Assembly: GCF_019285515.1 (NCBI RefSeq)
Contig: NZ_CP079095.1
Location: 3,938,501-4,002,500 of the forward strand
Length of the DNA stretch: 64,000 nt
Direction of reading: 5' to 3'
Source of the DNA: Methylococcus sp. Mc7
GTDB lineage: Bacteria; Pseudomonadota; Gammaproteobacteria; Methylococcales; Methylococcaceae
Made by a program: the position numbers and the translations under genes. Each line of letters begins with the position of its first letter. Within the stretch, counting starts at the first letter, position 1. Under the pieces are notes generated by a model. That model made no database searches. It worked only from the letters and a program-made list of their open reading frames with translations, and had not been told where the DNA came from. Positions 45,805 through 54,673 of this stretch are shown here, one piece after another.

Positions 45805-46575
45805 TCACGGCCCCATCTCGAACCGGCCCAGCGTGCGGAACACCGGCGCCGGATTGACACCGAAGGTGGCGCGGAAGCTGTGGCTGAAATGGGTCGCGTC
45901 CGCGTAGCCGGCGTCCAGAGCGGCGCGGGTCAGGCTGTCGGTGGAATGCAGGAGGGCGAAGGCGGACCTCATGCGCTTCCACTGGCGGAAGCGGCGGTAG
46001 GGCAAACCGGTCTGCTGGCGGAACAGATGCAGGAACCGGGAGGGTGACAAGCCGATCCGGGCCGCCAGTTCCTCCTGGGAAAAATTCCGGTCCGGCTCCC
46101 GCCCGATCAGCTCGACCACCTGGCGGATGCGGGCGTCCGGCGTCCACGGCTGCCGCTCCGGGCACTCCAGCAGCCGATCCAGGCGCTCCTCGACGGCGGC
46201 CCGGCCGGGGTCTTCCTCGTATATCCGGCGGAAGCATTCGATCGCTTCCGCATCCTCGAAAAACCTCGCCGCCGTCTCCGGATGGGGGAACCGGCGGCAC
46301 AACCCCGGCGCATCGGCGCTGTCCCTTTCCACGAACAGCTTGCCGTGCACCCCGCCCGCCAGGTCCAAGGCATGGCTGATCCCCGCGGGCACGATCGCGC
46401 AGGACGCCGAACGCCAGGCGCCATCGGCCAGACGGATGCGGAACGGGCGGTAGATGCCGACGTGGAGGACATCGGCGCCGTAGATGTGTGTCTCCAGATG
46501 CTGGATCGGACCACAGTAGAGCGCCCGCCCCGGCCCCAGGTAAAGCTGCGAATGTGCGGGATAAAGCTTGTGCAT
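45805..46575 (-). CDS. AraC-family transcriptional regulator
   Basis: 256-residue regulator from the ATG at 46575. The N-terminal half is a cupin-like ligand domain. The C-terminal half carries the two helix-turn-helix motifs, seen as EELAARIGLSPSRFLHLFR and AALDAGYADATHFSHSFRA. It is divergent from the DUF3047 gene with about 118 bases between, so it may control that gene. Effector unknown. Confidence 0.88.
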   Translation of the reverse strand: MHKLYPAHSQLYLGPGRALYCGPIQHLETHIYGADVLHVGIYRPFRIRLADGAWRSASCAIVPAGISHALDLAGGVHGKLFVERDSADAPGLCRRFPHPETAARFFEDAEAIECFRRIYEEDPGRAAVEERLDRLLECPERQPWTPDARIRQVVELIGREPDRNFSQEELAARIGLSPSRFLHLFRQQTGLPYRRFRQWKRMRSAFALLHSTDSLTRAALDAGYADATHFSHSFRATFGVNPAPVFRTLGRFEMGP

Positions 46576-46693
46576 AGCCGGTTTATGCAAGTCCTGTCGG
46601 AGAAAGGCCCATAAAATCCCCGGCGCGGGTCAGCCGGCGCCGACATGATGACGCCGAGACCTCGTCTTGCAAACCACTGCCCGGAGGATCTCC

Positions 46694-47803
46694 ATGAACG
46701 ACATCCATGCGCTGAACCAAACCGACTTCCGCAGCCGCTTCGAAACCCTGCTGAACCTGCTGCCGAAGGACGAACTGGCCGATTATGCCTTCGTCGACGT
46801 GCCGTGCGACCGCAAACCCTGGCTGGACACCGGCATCGATCTGGCCGAGGGCGAATCCGTCACCAGTTTCGCCGTGGGCAAGACCCAGCTACAGGGCGCG
46901 GATTTCTGGTTCGGCGCGGACTTCCAGTTGTGGTTCCGCATCGGCGCGGACGGCGAAGTCTTCCGCGGCACCCGGGCGAGCCACACCTTCACGGCCGAGC
47001 GCGCCGGCCGGCTGTTTCTGGCCAGCTACTTCCCCGGCGAATGGTCGACCCGGACCGGCGAGCTGGCGACGCCGGACGAAGCTTATCGACAAGCCTCGGG
47101 AAACCTGGCCGTGCTGATCCTGCGCTGGCGAAAGGCGCCGCTGGAAGGGCTGAACGAACTGGCGGAAATCGGCGACGTGGAAGGACTGGTCGCCTCCGAG
47201 ATCGACCGCCGGACCCATCCCGCGGAAACGCCGCCGGGCTGGTATTACCTGTGGTTCGTGGGACCGGCCGAAATCTACCGGCCCTGCCGGACGCCGGAGG
47301 AAAAGCCCGCCATTTGCTGCCATACCCACCGCGACGTCGGGCTGCTGCAAAAGGACATCGTGCTCCCACTTTCGCCGGACACCCGCTTGCGCTGGGCCTG
47401 GCGGATGGACCGCCTGCCCTCGGAAGTCCGCGAAGACACCCTGCCGACCCACGACTACCTGAGCATCGCCGTGGAATTCGACAACGGCCAGGACATCACC
47501 TATTACTGGAGCGCCGAGCTGCCGGTCGGCACCGGCTACCGCTGCCCGATCCCCACCTGGACCGCGCGCGAAACCCATGTGGTGATCCGCTCCGGCAGCG
47601 AGGGGCTGGGCCAGTGGTTCGACGAGGAGCGGAACGTCTACCGGGACTATCAGGACTACATCGGCGGCCCGCTGCCGGGCAACATCGTGCGGGTGTGGCT
47701 GATCGCCCTCAGTCTGTTTCAGGGCCGGGAAGGCGACGGGCGCTACGCCCACATCGCTTTCGTCACAGGGGAACGGTGCCTTCCCGTTACCGCCAAGGGC
47801 TGA
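46694..47803 (+). CDS. DUF3047 domain protein
   Basis: 369-residue protein. The C-terminal 180 residues match the DUF3047 pattern: LRWAWRMDRLP, DYLSIAVEFDNG, ITYYWSAELPVGT and YIGGPLPGNIVRVWLIAL, ending with AHIAFVTGE. No signal peptide is seen, so it is probably cytoplasmic. GGAGG lies six bases before the ATG, giving a clear start. The family has no assigned activity that I know of. The divergent AraC regulator is the likely controller. Convergent with the KamA-family gene downstream. Confidence 0.7.
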   Translation: MNDIHALNQTDFRSRFETLLNLLPKDELADYAFVDVPCDRKPWLDTGIDLAEGESVTSFAVGKTQLQGADFWFGADFQLWFRIGADGEVFRGTRASHTFTAERAGRLFLASYFPGEWSTRTGELATPDEAYRQASGNLAVLILRWRKAPLEGLNELAEIGDVEGLVASEIDRRTHPAETPPGWYYLWFVGPAEIYRPCRTPEEKPAICCHTHRDVGLLQKDIVLPLSPDTRLRWAWRMDRLPSEVREDTLPTHDYLSIAVEFDNGQDITYYWSAELPVGTGYRCPIPTWTARETHVVIRSGSEGLGQWFDEERNVYRDYQDYIGGPLPGNIVRVWLIALSLFQGREGDGRYAHIAFVTGERCLPVTAKG

Positions 47804-47861
47804 GAAATAGGCTGTGCAACGAGCTATCAGGCCGGCATGACGCGCCGCAGGGGACTCACCG

Positions 47862-49208
47862 CTATTCGTAATCCTCTACGTGGGCGGTTTGCAGGTCTTC
47901 GTGGTAGTACTGATCCAACGAATCTTCGAAATAAAAGGAGTCGCCGAAAGCCGGTTCCAGTTCGCTCAGCCATGTGGCCTGCGGATCGAACTTCGCGAAG
48001 AAGGGGCGATGCACCCAATCCGGATCCCGGCCCTGGATGAATCGCATCACTATCACTTTCTCACCCGCAACTTGGCTAACGCCCAGCACTTGCACCTTGC
48101 CCGGATTGGCCGACATGCTGGGCCCGCGCACGTTCCGGCCGAGGCCGCTGACCCGCTGGTACGCCTCGCGGAAAATTTCCCATGCCCGCACCAGCGGCAC
48201 CGCGAAATAGTCCTGCGCCCCCGTATCGCGGGCCACGAACATGTAATAAGGGACACAGCCGAGGTCCACTTGACTGTTCCACATCTCGGCCCAAAGCGCC
48301 GGATCGTCGTTGACATGGGCCAAAAGGGGCGACTGGGTGCGGATAACCGCGCCGGTTTCGCGTATCGCCCGGATGGCATGCCGGACTGGCTCGGGCCGCA
48401 ACTCGCGGGGATGGTTGAAATGGGCCATGAACGCCAAGTGCTTGCCGGCCGCGCCGACTTTGCGGAACAGATCCAGGACTTCCTGGCTGTCCTTGTCCGT
48501 CAGATAGCGGTAGGGCCAGAAGCTCAAGGACTTGGAGCCGACGCGGATGTGGCGCAGGCTGGGCAGATCGGCGTCCAGCAGCGGCTCGATGTAAGCGGCC
48601 AGATTCTTGGCCGACATGACCATGGGGTCGCCCCCGGTGAACAACACGTCGCTCACCTGGGGGTTGGCCTGCAGATAGGCGATCAGCCGCTCCACTTCGC
48701 GGGTGGCGAACTTGAGTTCCGACATGCCGACGAACTGAGGCCAACGGAAGCAAAAACTGCAATAGGCATGACAAGTCTGGCCCTGGCTGGGGAAAAACAG
48801 CACGGTCTCGCGATACTTGTGCTGCATCCCGTCCAGCAACTCGCCTTCCAGCGTCGGAATGTTGTGACTTACCTGACCCGCGGGATGAGGGTTGAGCAGC
48901 ATGCGGATCCTGTTCGCCGTGCTCTTGATGGCGGCGGGCTCGGCACCGCCTCGCACCAAATCCGCAATCTCATTGTAGTGCTCCGGCCGGAGCATCCCCC
49001 GCTGAGGAAAAGTGAGAACGAACAGAGGATCGTCCGGAACACGGCTCCAGTCGATGAGATGGTCGATGACGAAATTGTTGGTCTTGAAGGGCAGGACATG
49101 GCCCACGACTTCGATATCGAACTTCAGCGCCTCCGGCAAAGCCTCCATTTGCGGAATGCTGCGAAAATTGCCGAGAGAATAGGCTTTGTAGGATAAGAAT
49201 TCTTGCAT
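47862..49208 (-). CDS. KamA-family radical SAM aminomutase-like protein
   Basis: 448-residue radical SAM protein related to lysine 2,3-aminomutase. The iron-sulfur ligands are Cys146, Cys150 and Cys153 (CHAYCSFC), followed by the KamA-type LFTGGDPMVM segment and the conserved MAHFNHPREL stretch. The usual PLP-binding lysine region could not be placed with certainty. EpmB, which acts on elongation factor P, is only about 340 residues, so this is not obviously EpmB. No beta-lysine acetyltransferase gene is adjacent. Start ATG 49208 has AGGAG seven bases upstream. An AraC regulator gene lies upstream on the same strand. Confidence 0.78.
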   Translation of the reverse strand: MQEFLSYKAYSLGNFRSIPQMEALPEALKFDIEVVGHVLPFKTNNFVIDHLIDWSRVPDDPLFVLTFPQRGMLRPEHYNEIADLVRGGAEPAAIKSTANRIRMLLNPHPAGQVSHNIPTLEGELLDGMQHKYRETVLFFPSQGQTCHAYCSFCFRWPQFVGMSELKFATREVERLIAYLQANPQVSDVLFTGGDPMVMSAKNLAAYIEPLLDADLPSLRHIRVGSKSLSFWPYRYLTDKDSQEVLDLFRKVGAAGKHLAFMAHFNHPRELRPEPVRHAIRAIRETGAVIRTQSPLLAHVNDDPALWAEMWNSQVDLGCVPYYMFVARDTGAQDYFAVPLVRAWEIFREAYQRVSGLGRNVRGPSMSANPGKVQVLGVSQVAGEKVIVMRFIQGRDPDWVHRPFFAKFDPQATWLSELEPAFGDSFYFEDSLDQYYHEDLQTAHVEDYE

Positions 49209-49605
49209 GCTATCGCTCCTGCTTGTTGATGCGCCGTCCTTACCGGACGACACGCATGTTCCCAGGATCTCAATCTCCTCTTGGCTCAAGAGATCAATCG
49301 CGAACAAAAAATGAAGCATGATACAGCACTCGGGTTTCTCATTAAGGTGCCGCCGGCCCCGGACCGGTCTCCAGACGTAGCCAATCCGCGCCGGGATTCG
49401 CCCGTCGCGCCTTAATGAAAGGGCATCTAAACGGGCGGTCGGAAAAGCCGCAGAGACCAAAGCCGTGACTGGAATCGCCGGGCCGCCCAGTTCGGCAAGG
49501 ATCGCCCCCAGTGAAGAAAGCGGAGCGGCGGGAGCGCCGCCACAGGACGCCGCGGCTCCCGCAGGGAGCCTTGGACTCCCTCCGCAGAAATCGCGCCCCA
49601 AGTGC
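49209..49605. other. gap upstream of KamA-family gene
   Basis: 397 bases without a visible gene. Near the KamA start is a nested inverted repeat: GATCTC (49266-49271) with GAGATC (49290-49295), enclosing CTCTTG (49278-49283) with CAAGAG (49287-49292), a possible operator. Near the AraC stop is GGCTCCC-GCA-GGGAGCC (49554-49570), a hairpin without T-run. A weak -10-like TATCAT occurs on the minus strand around 49320. Confidence 0.4.
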
Positions 49606-50571
49606 TTAATAGCCCCGGTATTCACGAGGCGAACAGCCAAAGTGCCTCTTGAATGTACGGCTGAAATGCGAGGCGTCGTTGAATCCCCAACGAAACGCAA
49701 CTTCCGACACGTGGCGCCCGGCATGTCTTGCATCGAGCAAGTCTCTACGGCAATTCTCCAACCGGCGGCGCCACACATGGCGCATGGGAGACGTACCTTC
49801 CTCCAGAAAAAGCTCGCGGATGTAACGGGCTGACAAACCCACACCGCGGGCTATGCCGGCGGCATTCAGATCCGGGTCGGCCAGATGCCGCTCGATGAAG
49901 TCCTTCGCGAGGGCAAGCGAAACGGACCGCTCCCGCGCGACGCCGGGTGTTCCGGAAGGTAACGACGCCAATGCCGCCGCCAGCAGATCGAATGTATGTC
50001 CCGAAAGTTGTTGGAATTCATCAGGCTTCAACTGCCCGGCCTGAGACGCTGCCGCGCGGATGAAACTCGACGCCACCGCACCCAATCCTCGATCACCCGG
50101 GACGCGTAAGGCGGTGCAACGCTCGATCCCAGGAACCCGTCGTCCGAGGATGGTCCGAGGGATGGAAACGATGAGCTTTGCGAAATTCGCCGGACATTCG
50201 ATGCGGTGCGGCCGCGTGGCATCGTAGAGCGTCAGGTCGCCCGGCCGGAGGATTACGCTTTTCCCCTGCTGTTCCAGTGAATAGCGGCCGGCAAGCAACA
50301 CTACGGCAAAGTAGGCGTCCTGATCCGCCCGATGCGGTTCGCCGGGGAGCCGTTCGATGCCTATCGGGCGGGAGCGGATCACGGACAGGCGACTATCCTT
50401 CCACGGATAAATCGTCATCTCGTTGTACAGCTCCCCGTCTCCAGGGGGCCGGACTTCCACCTTGACGTACTCGCGCCTGATCACTTCCATGAGCCAGCCA
50501 TATCTCTCGCCGGGCGCCACGTCCGCGGTCGATAGCTTGAAGCCGTTAAGTGTCGAATCCCGGACGATCAT
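49606..50571 (-). CDS. AraC-family transcriptional regulator (FeaR-like)
   Basis: 321-residue regulator with an AraC-binding-like N-terminal domain and C-terminal helix-turn-helix pair (GIARGVGLSARYIRELFLEE and EVAFRWGFNDASHFSRTFKR). The ATG at 50571 lies inside a 35-bp direct repeat whose second copy is at 52183-52217. A decayed transposase now occupies the DNA directly upstream, so the native promoter has probably been lost or moved about 1.6 kb away. It may regulate the KamA-family gene downstream (inference). Confidence 0.87.
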   Translation of the reverse strand: MIVRDSTLNGFKLSTADVAPGERYGWLMEVIRREYVKVEVRPPGDGELYNEMTIYPWKDSRLSVIRSRPIGIERLPGEPHRADQDAYFAVVLLAGRYSLEQQGKSVILRPGDLTLYDATRPHRIECPANFAKLIVSIPRTILGRRVPGIERCTALRVPGDRGLGAVASSFIRAAASQAGQLKPDEFQQLSGHTFDLLAAALASLPSGTPGVARERSVSLALAKDFIERHLADPDLNAAGIARGVGLSARYIRELFLEEGTSPMRHVWRRRLENCRRDLLDARHAGRHVSEVAFRWGFNDASHFSRTFKRHFGCSPREYRGY

Positions 50572-50583
50572 ATGGACAAAAGG
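50549..50583 (+). repeat. 35-bp direct repeat, left copy
   Basis: Begins AGTGTCGAATCCCGG and ends GGACAAAAGG; 33 of 35 bases match the copy at 52183-52217 in the same orientation. It includes the start codon of the AraC gene. Confidence 0.85.
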
Positions 50584-50598
50584 TAATGGTTCAGACCC

Positions 50599-52182
50599 CT
50601 ACGATCTGACCGCTTGCATCTCGGGTAAGGAGGGCAGTGCGAGTCCCTTTCGCGCGGCGGCGATTACCGAGCCGAGGAAATCCAAGACAACCGCACCGCG
50701 ACGGCGACAGGTTTCGATCACACTGGCCAGTAGCGCATAGGCGCGGGAGCCGAGTTCACTGCGGGTGCCATGACTCATGCGGCGGGCAATCACGGAGTGA
50801 CGCAATGCCCGTTCGGCCTCATTGTTCGTCAGCGGCAGCGAGGGATCGGACAGCGGGCGCAGGATCACCGCCCAATCGAGCAGGAACTCGCGGACCACGG
50901 CACGTAGCTTCTCGTGCGGATCGTCCCGATGCCGTTCCAGGGTGTGCCAGAACGTCTCGATCGCTGTCGCGTATGCTCGCCAGCGCACCCGGTGGGGCGG
51001 CCGACTCCCAGGCCTGATAGATCGCCTCCTGCAGTCCCGAGAAGGCCGCGTGGAGCTGCTGGCCGATCGCGGCCACCCGCTGATGGGTCGATTCGCTCAA
51101 GCCGACCGCCTTGCGCATCAAGTGCGCCCAACAGCGCAACCGGTTCGGATAGGACCGGTAAACCGCATAGCCATCGGTCATCAACGTGCCCTGGAACGCC
51201 GCCGACAGCACGTTGGCGACGATCTCTTGGGTGCGATAGCCGATCGGGTACAACACCGTCTGCGCGGTGACGAACACCCACAGCGCTCGGCCCGCTTCCC
51301 GCCAGGACGTTTTCTCGGCATGGACCAGGGCGGCCTGTTCGATCTCGGCCACCAACTCCTCTTCCAGCGGCGCCACCGCGCGACCGGTCTCGCGGATCGT
51401 CTGGTCGATCAGTCCGGTCGACACTTGCAAACCGAACAACTCCGCCACCAGTTCCTTGACCTTGACCCGGGATAAGCGGAAGCGCATGGTCAGTAACACC
51501 ACGACCGTCGCCAAGCGCGGCCCCAACAACCGCCACTCGCCGAGTTCGATCTCACCCCACGCCGTGTCCGGCGGCGCCTGGTCATGGCCGGCCCGGGCGC
51601 GATGACCGCACAGCCCGCTTCGTGCAGCAGGTGACGGGTGACCCCGAGTTTGAGCCCCACTTCGCCTTCAGCCAACGGCAGCACGTCGATCGTGTCCCAC
51701 CCGGTATAGGCCACTACACCCCTCGGTGCCGTTAACGGCCTCCCGCAGGCGGCACAGACCTTCGGATGACGGTGCTCGACCGCATGGACTACCAGTTTCT
51801 GCGTGCGCCCATAGCCCTCGGCACCGGGCTGCCGGCCCGGCCTCCGGTCGGAAGGCGCCTTGACCCGCACGCGCGGCGATGCCTCGTCCGCTCCGGCGGC
51901 CCCGTCCGCCACCGCTTCGCCGGCCGGCAAGACCGACGACCGCGGCTCTGCGCACACCGTCTCCTCGCCGTCTTCCTCCACCTCGGCCAGCCGCCGATTC
52001 TCCCACGGCACCCGGCTGCACCGTGGCCGCGAACTATCCCCGGCATTCTGATTCAGCCGATCCCGCGCTTCCTTCAGGTCTTTTACCACCCGCGACAACA
52101 CGGCACGCGCCACCGGCTCCGCCAGGCTCTGCAGCCACGCCTCGTCCATCTGGCGTAAATCGTGATCAGTCAGGTGCGGCAC
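50599..52182 (-). pseudogene. frameshifted IS66-type transposase
   Basis: An IS66-family transposase spread over three frames. The N-terminal part, from a GTG at 52182 (VPHLTDHDLRQMDEAW), carries LNQNAGDSSRPRCSR and the zinc-finger-like CAACGRPL. The middle part (about 51600 to 50990) carries VKELVAELFGLQ and the catalytic Asp region MTDGYAVYRSYPNRLRCWAH. The C-terminal part (to 50599) carries the Glu motif LTNNEAERALRHSV. Frameshifts lie near 51600 and 50990. Restoring them gives one protein of normal length, so the loss is recent or due to single-base errors. No tnpA/tnpB and no convincing terminal inverted repeats were found. Confidence 0.82.
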
Positions 52183-52217
52183 AGTGTCGCATCCCGGACG
52201 ATCATATAGACAAAAGG
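52183..52217 (+). repeat. 35-bp direct repeat, right copy
   Basis: Begins AGTGTCGCATCCCGG and ends AGACAAAAGG. It abuts the transposase GTG exactly and repeats the AraC-gene start region with two mismatches. Confidence 0.85.
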
Positions 52218-52229
52218 CGTTATCCATTA

Positions 52230-53919
52230 CCTGAATCCGTGTTCCCCTCGGCTTACACCTTCCCATCGGGCCTGAACGCATGAATTTCGAGCGCTCTCCC
52301 TTGGGATTTGCCCTCGCTACCGGCGATCCGGGGAACGTTCGACCGGGGTTTCGGGGCCAATCTGCTTGGCGTGCGCTTATCGTCAGCTCATTTTCCGCTC
52401 CATGCGCGAGACTGTCCCTTCCGGGGTTCCGGAATCAGGGATTCGAGGCGTGCGGCAGGCATTTCCCGTCATCCGGACGCCGCCGCCCACAGCCGATTCT
52501 GAAGCATCACGAACACGGCTACGTTTGCCGCCACGCCACGGCCGAAATCGAGGATCAGCCGGCGGGCATGGGCGACGAACTTCGCCGCCCGGTACATGAT
52601 CTCCTGTAGCACGGTCCGGATGCGGCGGCGCTTGGCCGGATGACGGATCGGCGCAATCTCGCCGGTCAGGCCGATCTGTCCCAAGAGACGCAGGCAGTTG
52701 TAGGCGAAGGCCGCCAGATGCAGGATCACGTCGTTGGTGTCGAACTTGCCCGAGGGCAGCCGCTCCAGATCGAGGTCGGTCTTGAACTCGGAGTGGAACT
52801 GCTCATGCATGCCGTGGTGCTGGTAGAGTTCGATCACTTCCTCGGCGGAACAGGAGAGCGTCGTCCACCAGCCTTCCAGTTCGACCTCCGGGGCCAGCAG
52901 GTGTTGGCCCTTCTTGTCGATGGTGCGCTCGGTCACCTGGGCGACCAGGCGGAAGGAGCGCTTCTCCTTGTGCCAGGCGCGTTCCACTTCCAACGACAGC
53001 AACGCAACCCGCTTGCCTGGACGAGCCTCGGCAAAGGCGCCCGCCTCCTCGGCGCGCTTGACCCAGTCCCCCTTGTCCTGCTTGCGGGGGTTCCACTTGC
53101 AGATGAAGTCGAGGCTTCGCCCCAGCGCGGCTTGCCGGTCTCGCTCCGCGGCCTTGGCGAACAGAAGCTGTGCGCCGTCGAAACCGCTGTCCTCGCGCAG
53201 CAGCACGGGCTGATCCGGTTTGACCAGGCGTTCGATGCGCGGAAACAGCCGCTCGTAGAAGTAGTGCGTCTCGAACGCCGAGTGGCGGGACCCTGGCCTC
53301 AGTTCCAGCCCGGTGTTCCAGCCTTCGTTGCCGAGATAGGCGGCAATCGGCGTGTAACCGTCGAAGCCCTGATAGGTGCGCGACACCGCTTCCTTCTTCG
53401 TGCCACTATTGTCCATGGCGAAGGTATCGATGTCGCAGCAGACATAGCCCTTGTGCGGCGTGATCGGCGCCTCGGTTCGCTCCAGCAGCCTCAGGGAAAG
53501 CTCATCGGCCAGATCGCGGATGGCTTCCGCCTTGGCATTCAGACGCTGGCGCAGCCACACGGCTCCGGGCACCTTCGTCAGCCCCAGCGACTCCTTGAAG
53601 AAGCGATCATTCCGGAATGGCTCGATGGCTTCGAAGTCGCTCTTGCCCAGACTCAACAGCCCGACCACGCTCTTGACGATGTCCGAGGTACGCATGCCTT
53701 GCGACACCGGGATCTTCGGGTCAATGACCGCCTCCACCTGCGCCGCCTGGCAGCACTGGCCAATCAGCGCCAGGCCGGAATACGAGGTCAGTTGCAGCTT
53801 GCTGGATTGCTTGACTTCAAAGCGCGGCATGATCAAATGGGTGACATCGAAAATGGGCTAATTATACAATGGATTCAATATGTTATGAATTATTTAGAGG
53901 GTGGGAGCACGGATTCAGG
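52230..53919. mobile_element. IS1380-family insertion sequence, intact
   Basis: The ends are imperfect inverted repeats: the left reads CCTGAATCCGTGTTCCC and the right, reverse-complemented, CCTGAATCCGTGCTCCC. The element is flanked by CATTA at 52225-52229 and again at 53920-53924, a 5-bp target duplication. One full transposase gene lies inside. It has inserted next to the decayed IS66-type unit. Confidence 0.9.
52469..53830 (-). CDS. IS1380-family transposase
   Basis: 453-residue DDE transposase, full length for the family. Visible features are the N-terminal MPRFEVKQSSKLQLTSYSG, the first catalytic Asp region YVCCDIDTFAMDNSG, the second VLLREDSGFDGAQLLFAK and the C-terminal Glu segment HHGMHEQFHSEFKTDLDLE. 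The ATG at 53830 is three codons into the open frame, which otherwise begins with TTG. The reading frame is undamaged and inverted repeats and target duplication are present, so the element could still move. Confidence 0.93.
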   Translation of the reverse strand: MPRFEVKQSSKLQLTSYSGLALIGQCCQAAQVEAVIDPKIPVSQGMRTSDIVKSVVGLLSLGKSDFEAIEPFRNDRFFKESLGLTKVPGAVWLRQRLNAKAEAIRDLADELSLRLLERTEAPITPHKGYVCCDIDTFAMDNSGTKKEAVSRTYQGFDGYTPIAAYLGNEGWNTGLELRPGSRHSAFETHYFYERLFPRIERLVKPDQPVLLREDSGFDGAQLLFAKAAERDRQAALGRSLDFICKWNPRKQDKGDWVKRAEEAGAFAEARPGKRVALLSLEVERAWHKEKRSFRLVAQVTERTIDKKGQHLLAPEVELEGWWTTLSCSAEEVIELYQHHGMHEQFHSEFKTDLDLERLPSGKFDTNDVILHLAAFAYNCLRLLGQIGLTGEIAPIRHPAKRRRIRTVLQEIMYRAAKFVAHARRLILDFGRGVAANVAVFVMLQNRLWAAASG

Positions 53920-53995
53920 CATTATTTTATGCGCGAGAGCTGTTGAAGGCGTATTTCGCGCCACCGCGTGATATTGACATAAAAGAGTCCGCCCC

Positions 53996-54560
53996 ATGAA
54001 GATCGCCCTGCATAAACAAGCCCGCACGACACCCGCCGTACGTGCGGAAATCGCGCACTTAAGTTCAACGACCGGTCGCACACGGCGCAGCGGCTGCAAA
54101 CGACGCTGACACCGGCCCAAGAGGCGATCGTGGTGTATCTGCACAAAACCCTCTTGTTGCCCCTGGATGACCTGCTTGCGGTCACCCGCGAGTTTCAGCT
54201 TCGCTGCTCTGCGAGTCCGACCCCGGCGGTGTCCCGCTCTGGCCTCGACCGCTGCCTGCGCCGCCATGGCGTCGGCTGTCGCCGCGACCTGTTGCCGCCC
54301 GCGGAGAAGACGCCGTCCAAGACCTTCAAGGCCTACGCGCCGGGCTTTGTGCATGTGGACGTCACTCGAAGAGCAACGAAGTTGAAATACCTGCCACAGA
54401 TGCAGGACGAAACATCGCGCCGTTACCTGTTCGTCGCGATCGACTGCGCCACCCGCTGGGTGTTCATCGCGATCAAGCCGAACAAGACCGCCGCCTCCGC
54501 ACAGGCGTTTATCCAGGCCCTAAACAAGGGTAACCGTTCACGACCTTACCGCGTACCCGG
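53996..54560 (+). pseudogene. IS481-type transposase remnant
   Basis: Starts with ATG at 53996 (MKIALHKQARTTPAVRAEIA), then a deletion and frameshift near 54060. It resumes in another frame as DRSHTAQRLQTTLTPAQEA, SRSGLDRCLRRHGVG, FVHVDV, YLPQM and RYLFVAIDCATRWVF. Small insertions interrupt it (for example TRRATKL inside HVDVKYLP). Similarity ends near 54530, before the remaining catalytic residues. It is a dead fragment at the left edge of the AT-richer gene block. Confidence 0.75.
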
Positions 54561-54637
54561 CCGGTCGGCGCCACGCCCGCGCCGCGTCCTAAAAATTTTC
54601 CGATATCCAACGGCTACCGCCCAGCGCGGTGCATGGA

Positions 54638-54649
54638 CACGGATTCAGG
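54638..54649. repeat. solitary IS1380-type end
   Basis: CACGGATTCAGG is identical to the outer 12 bases of the right end of the nearby IS1380 element (53908-53919), with no transposase attached. It lies 24 bases before the first gene of the AT-richer block. Confidence 0.6.
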
Positions 54650-54673
54650 TCTAAATCATCAAAGCGAAGACGC

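Noticed and set aside
47862..49208. Calling the KamA-family protein EpmB
   Set aside because: It is about 100 residues longer than EpmB and no elongation factor P gene is nearby.
50583..52229. GTAATGG at 50583 and CCATTAC at 52224-52230 as inverted ends of the IS66-type unit
   Set aside because: The last base of the right copy belongs to the IS1380 end, CATTA is its target duplication, and similarity stops after seven bases.
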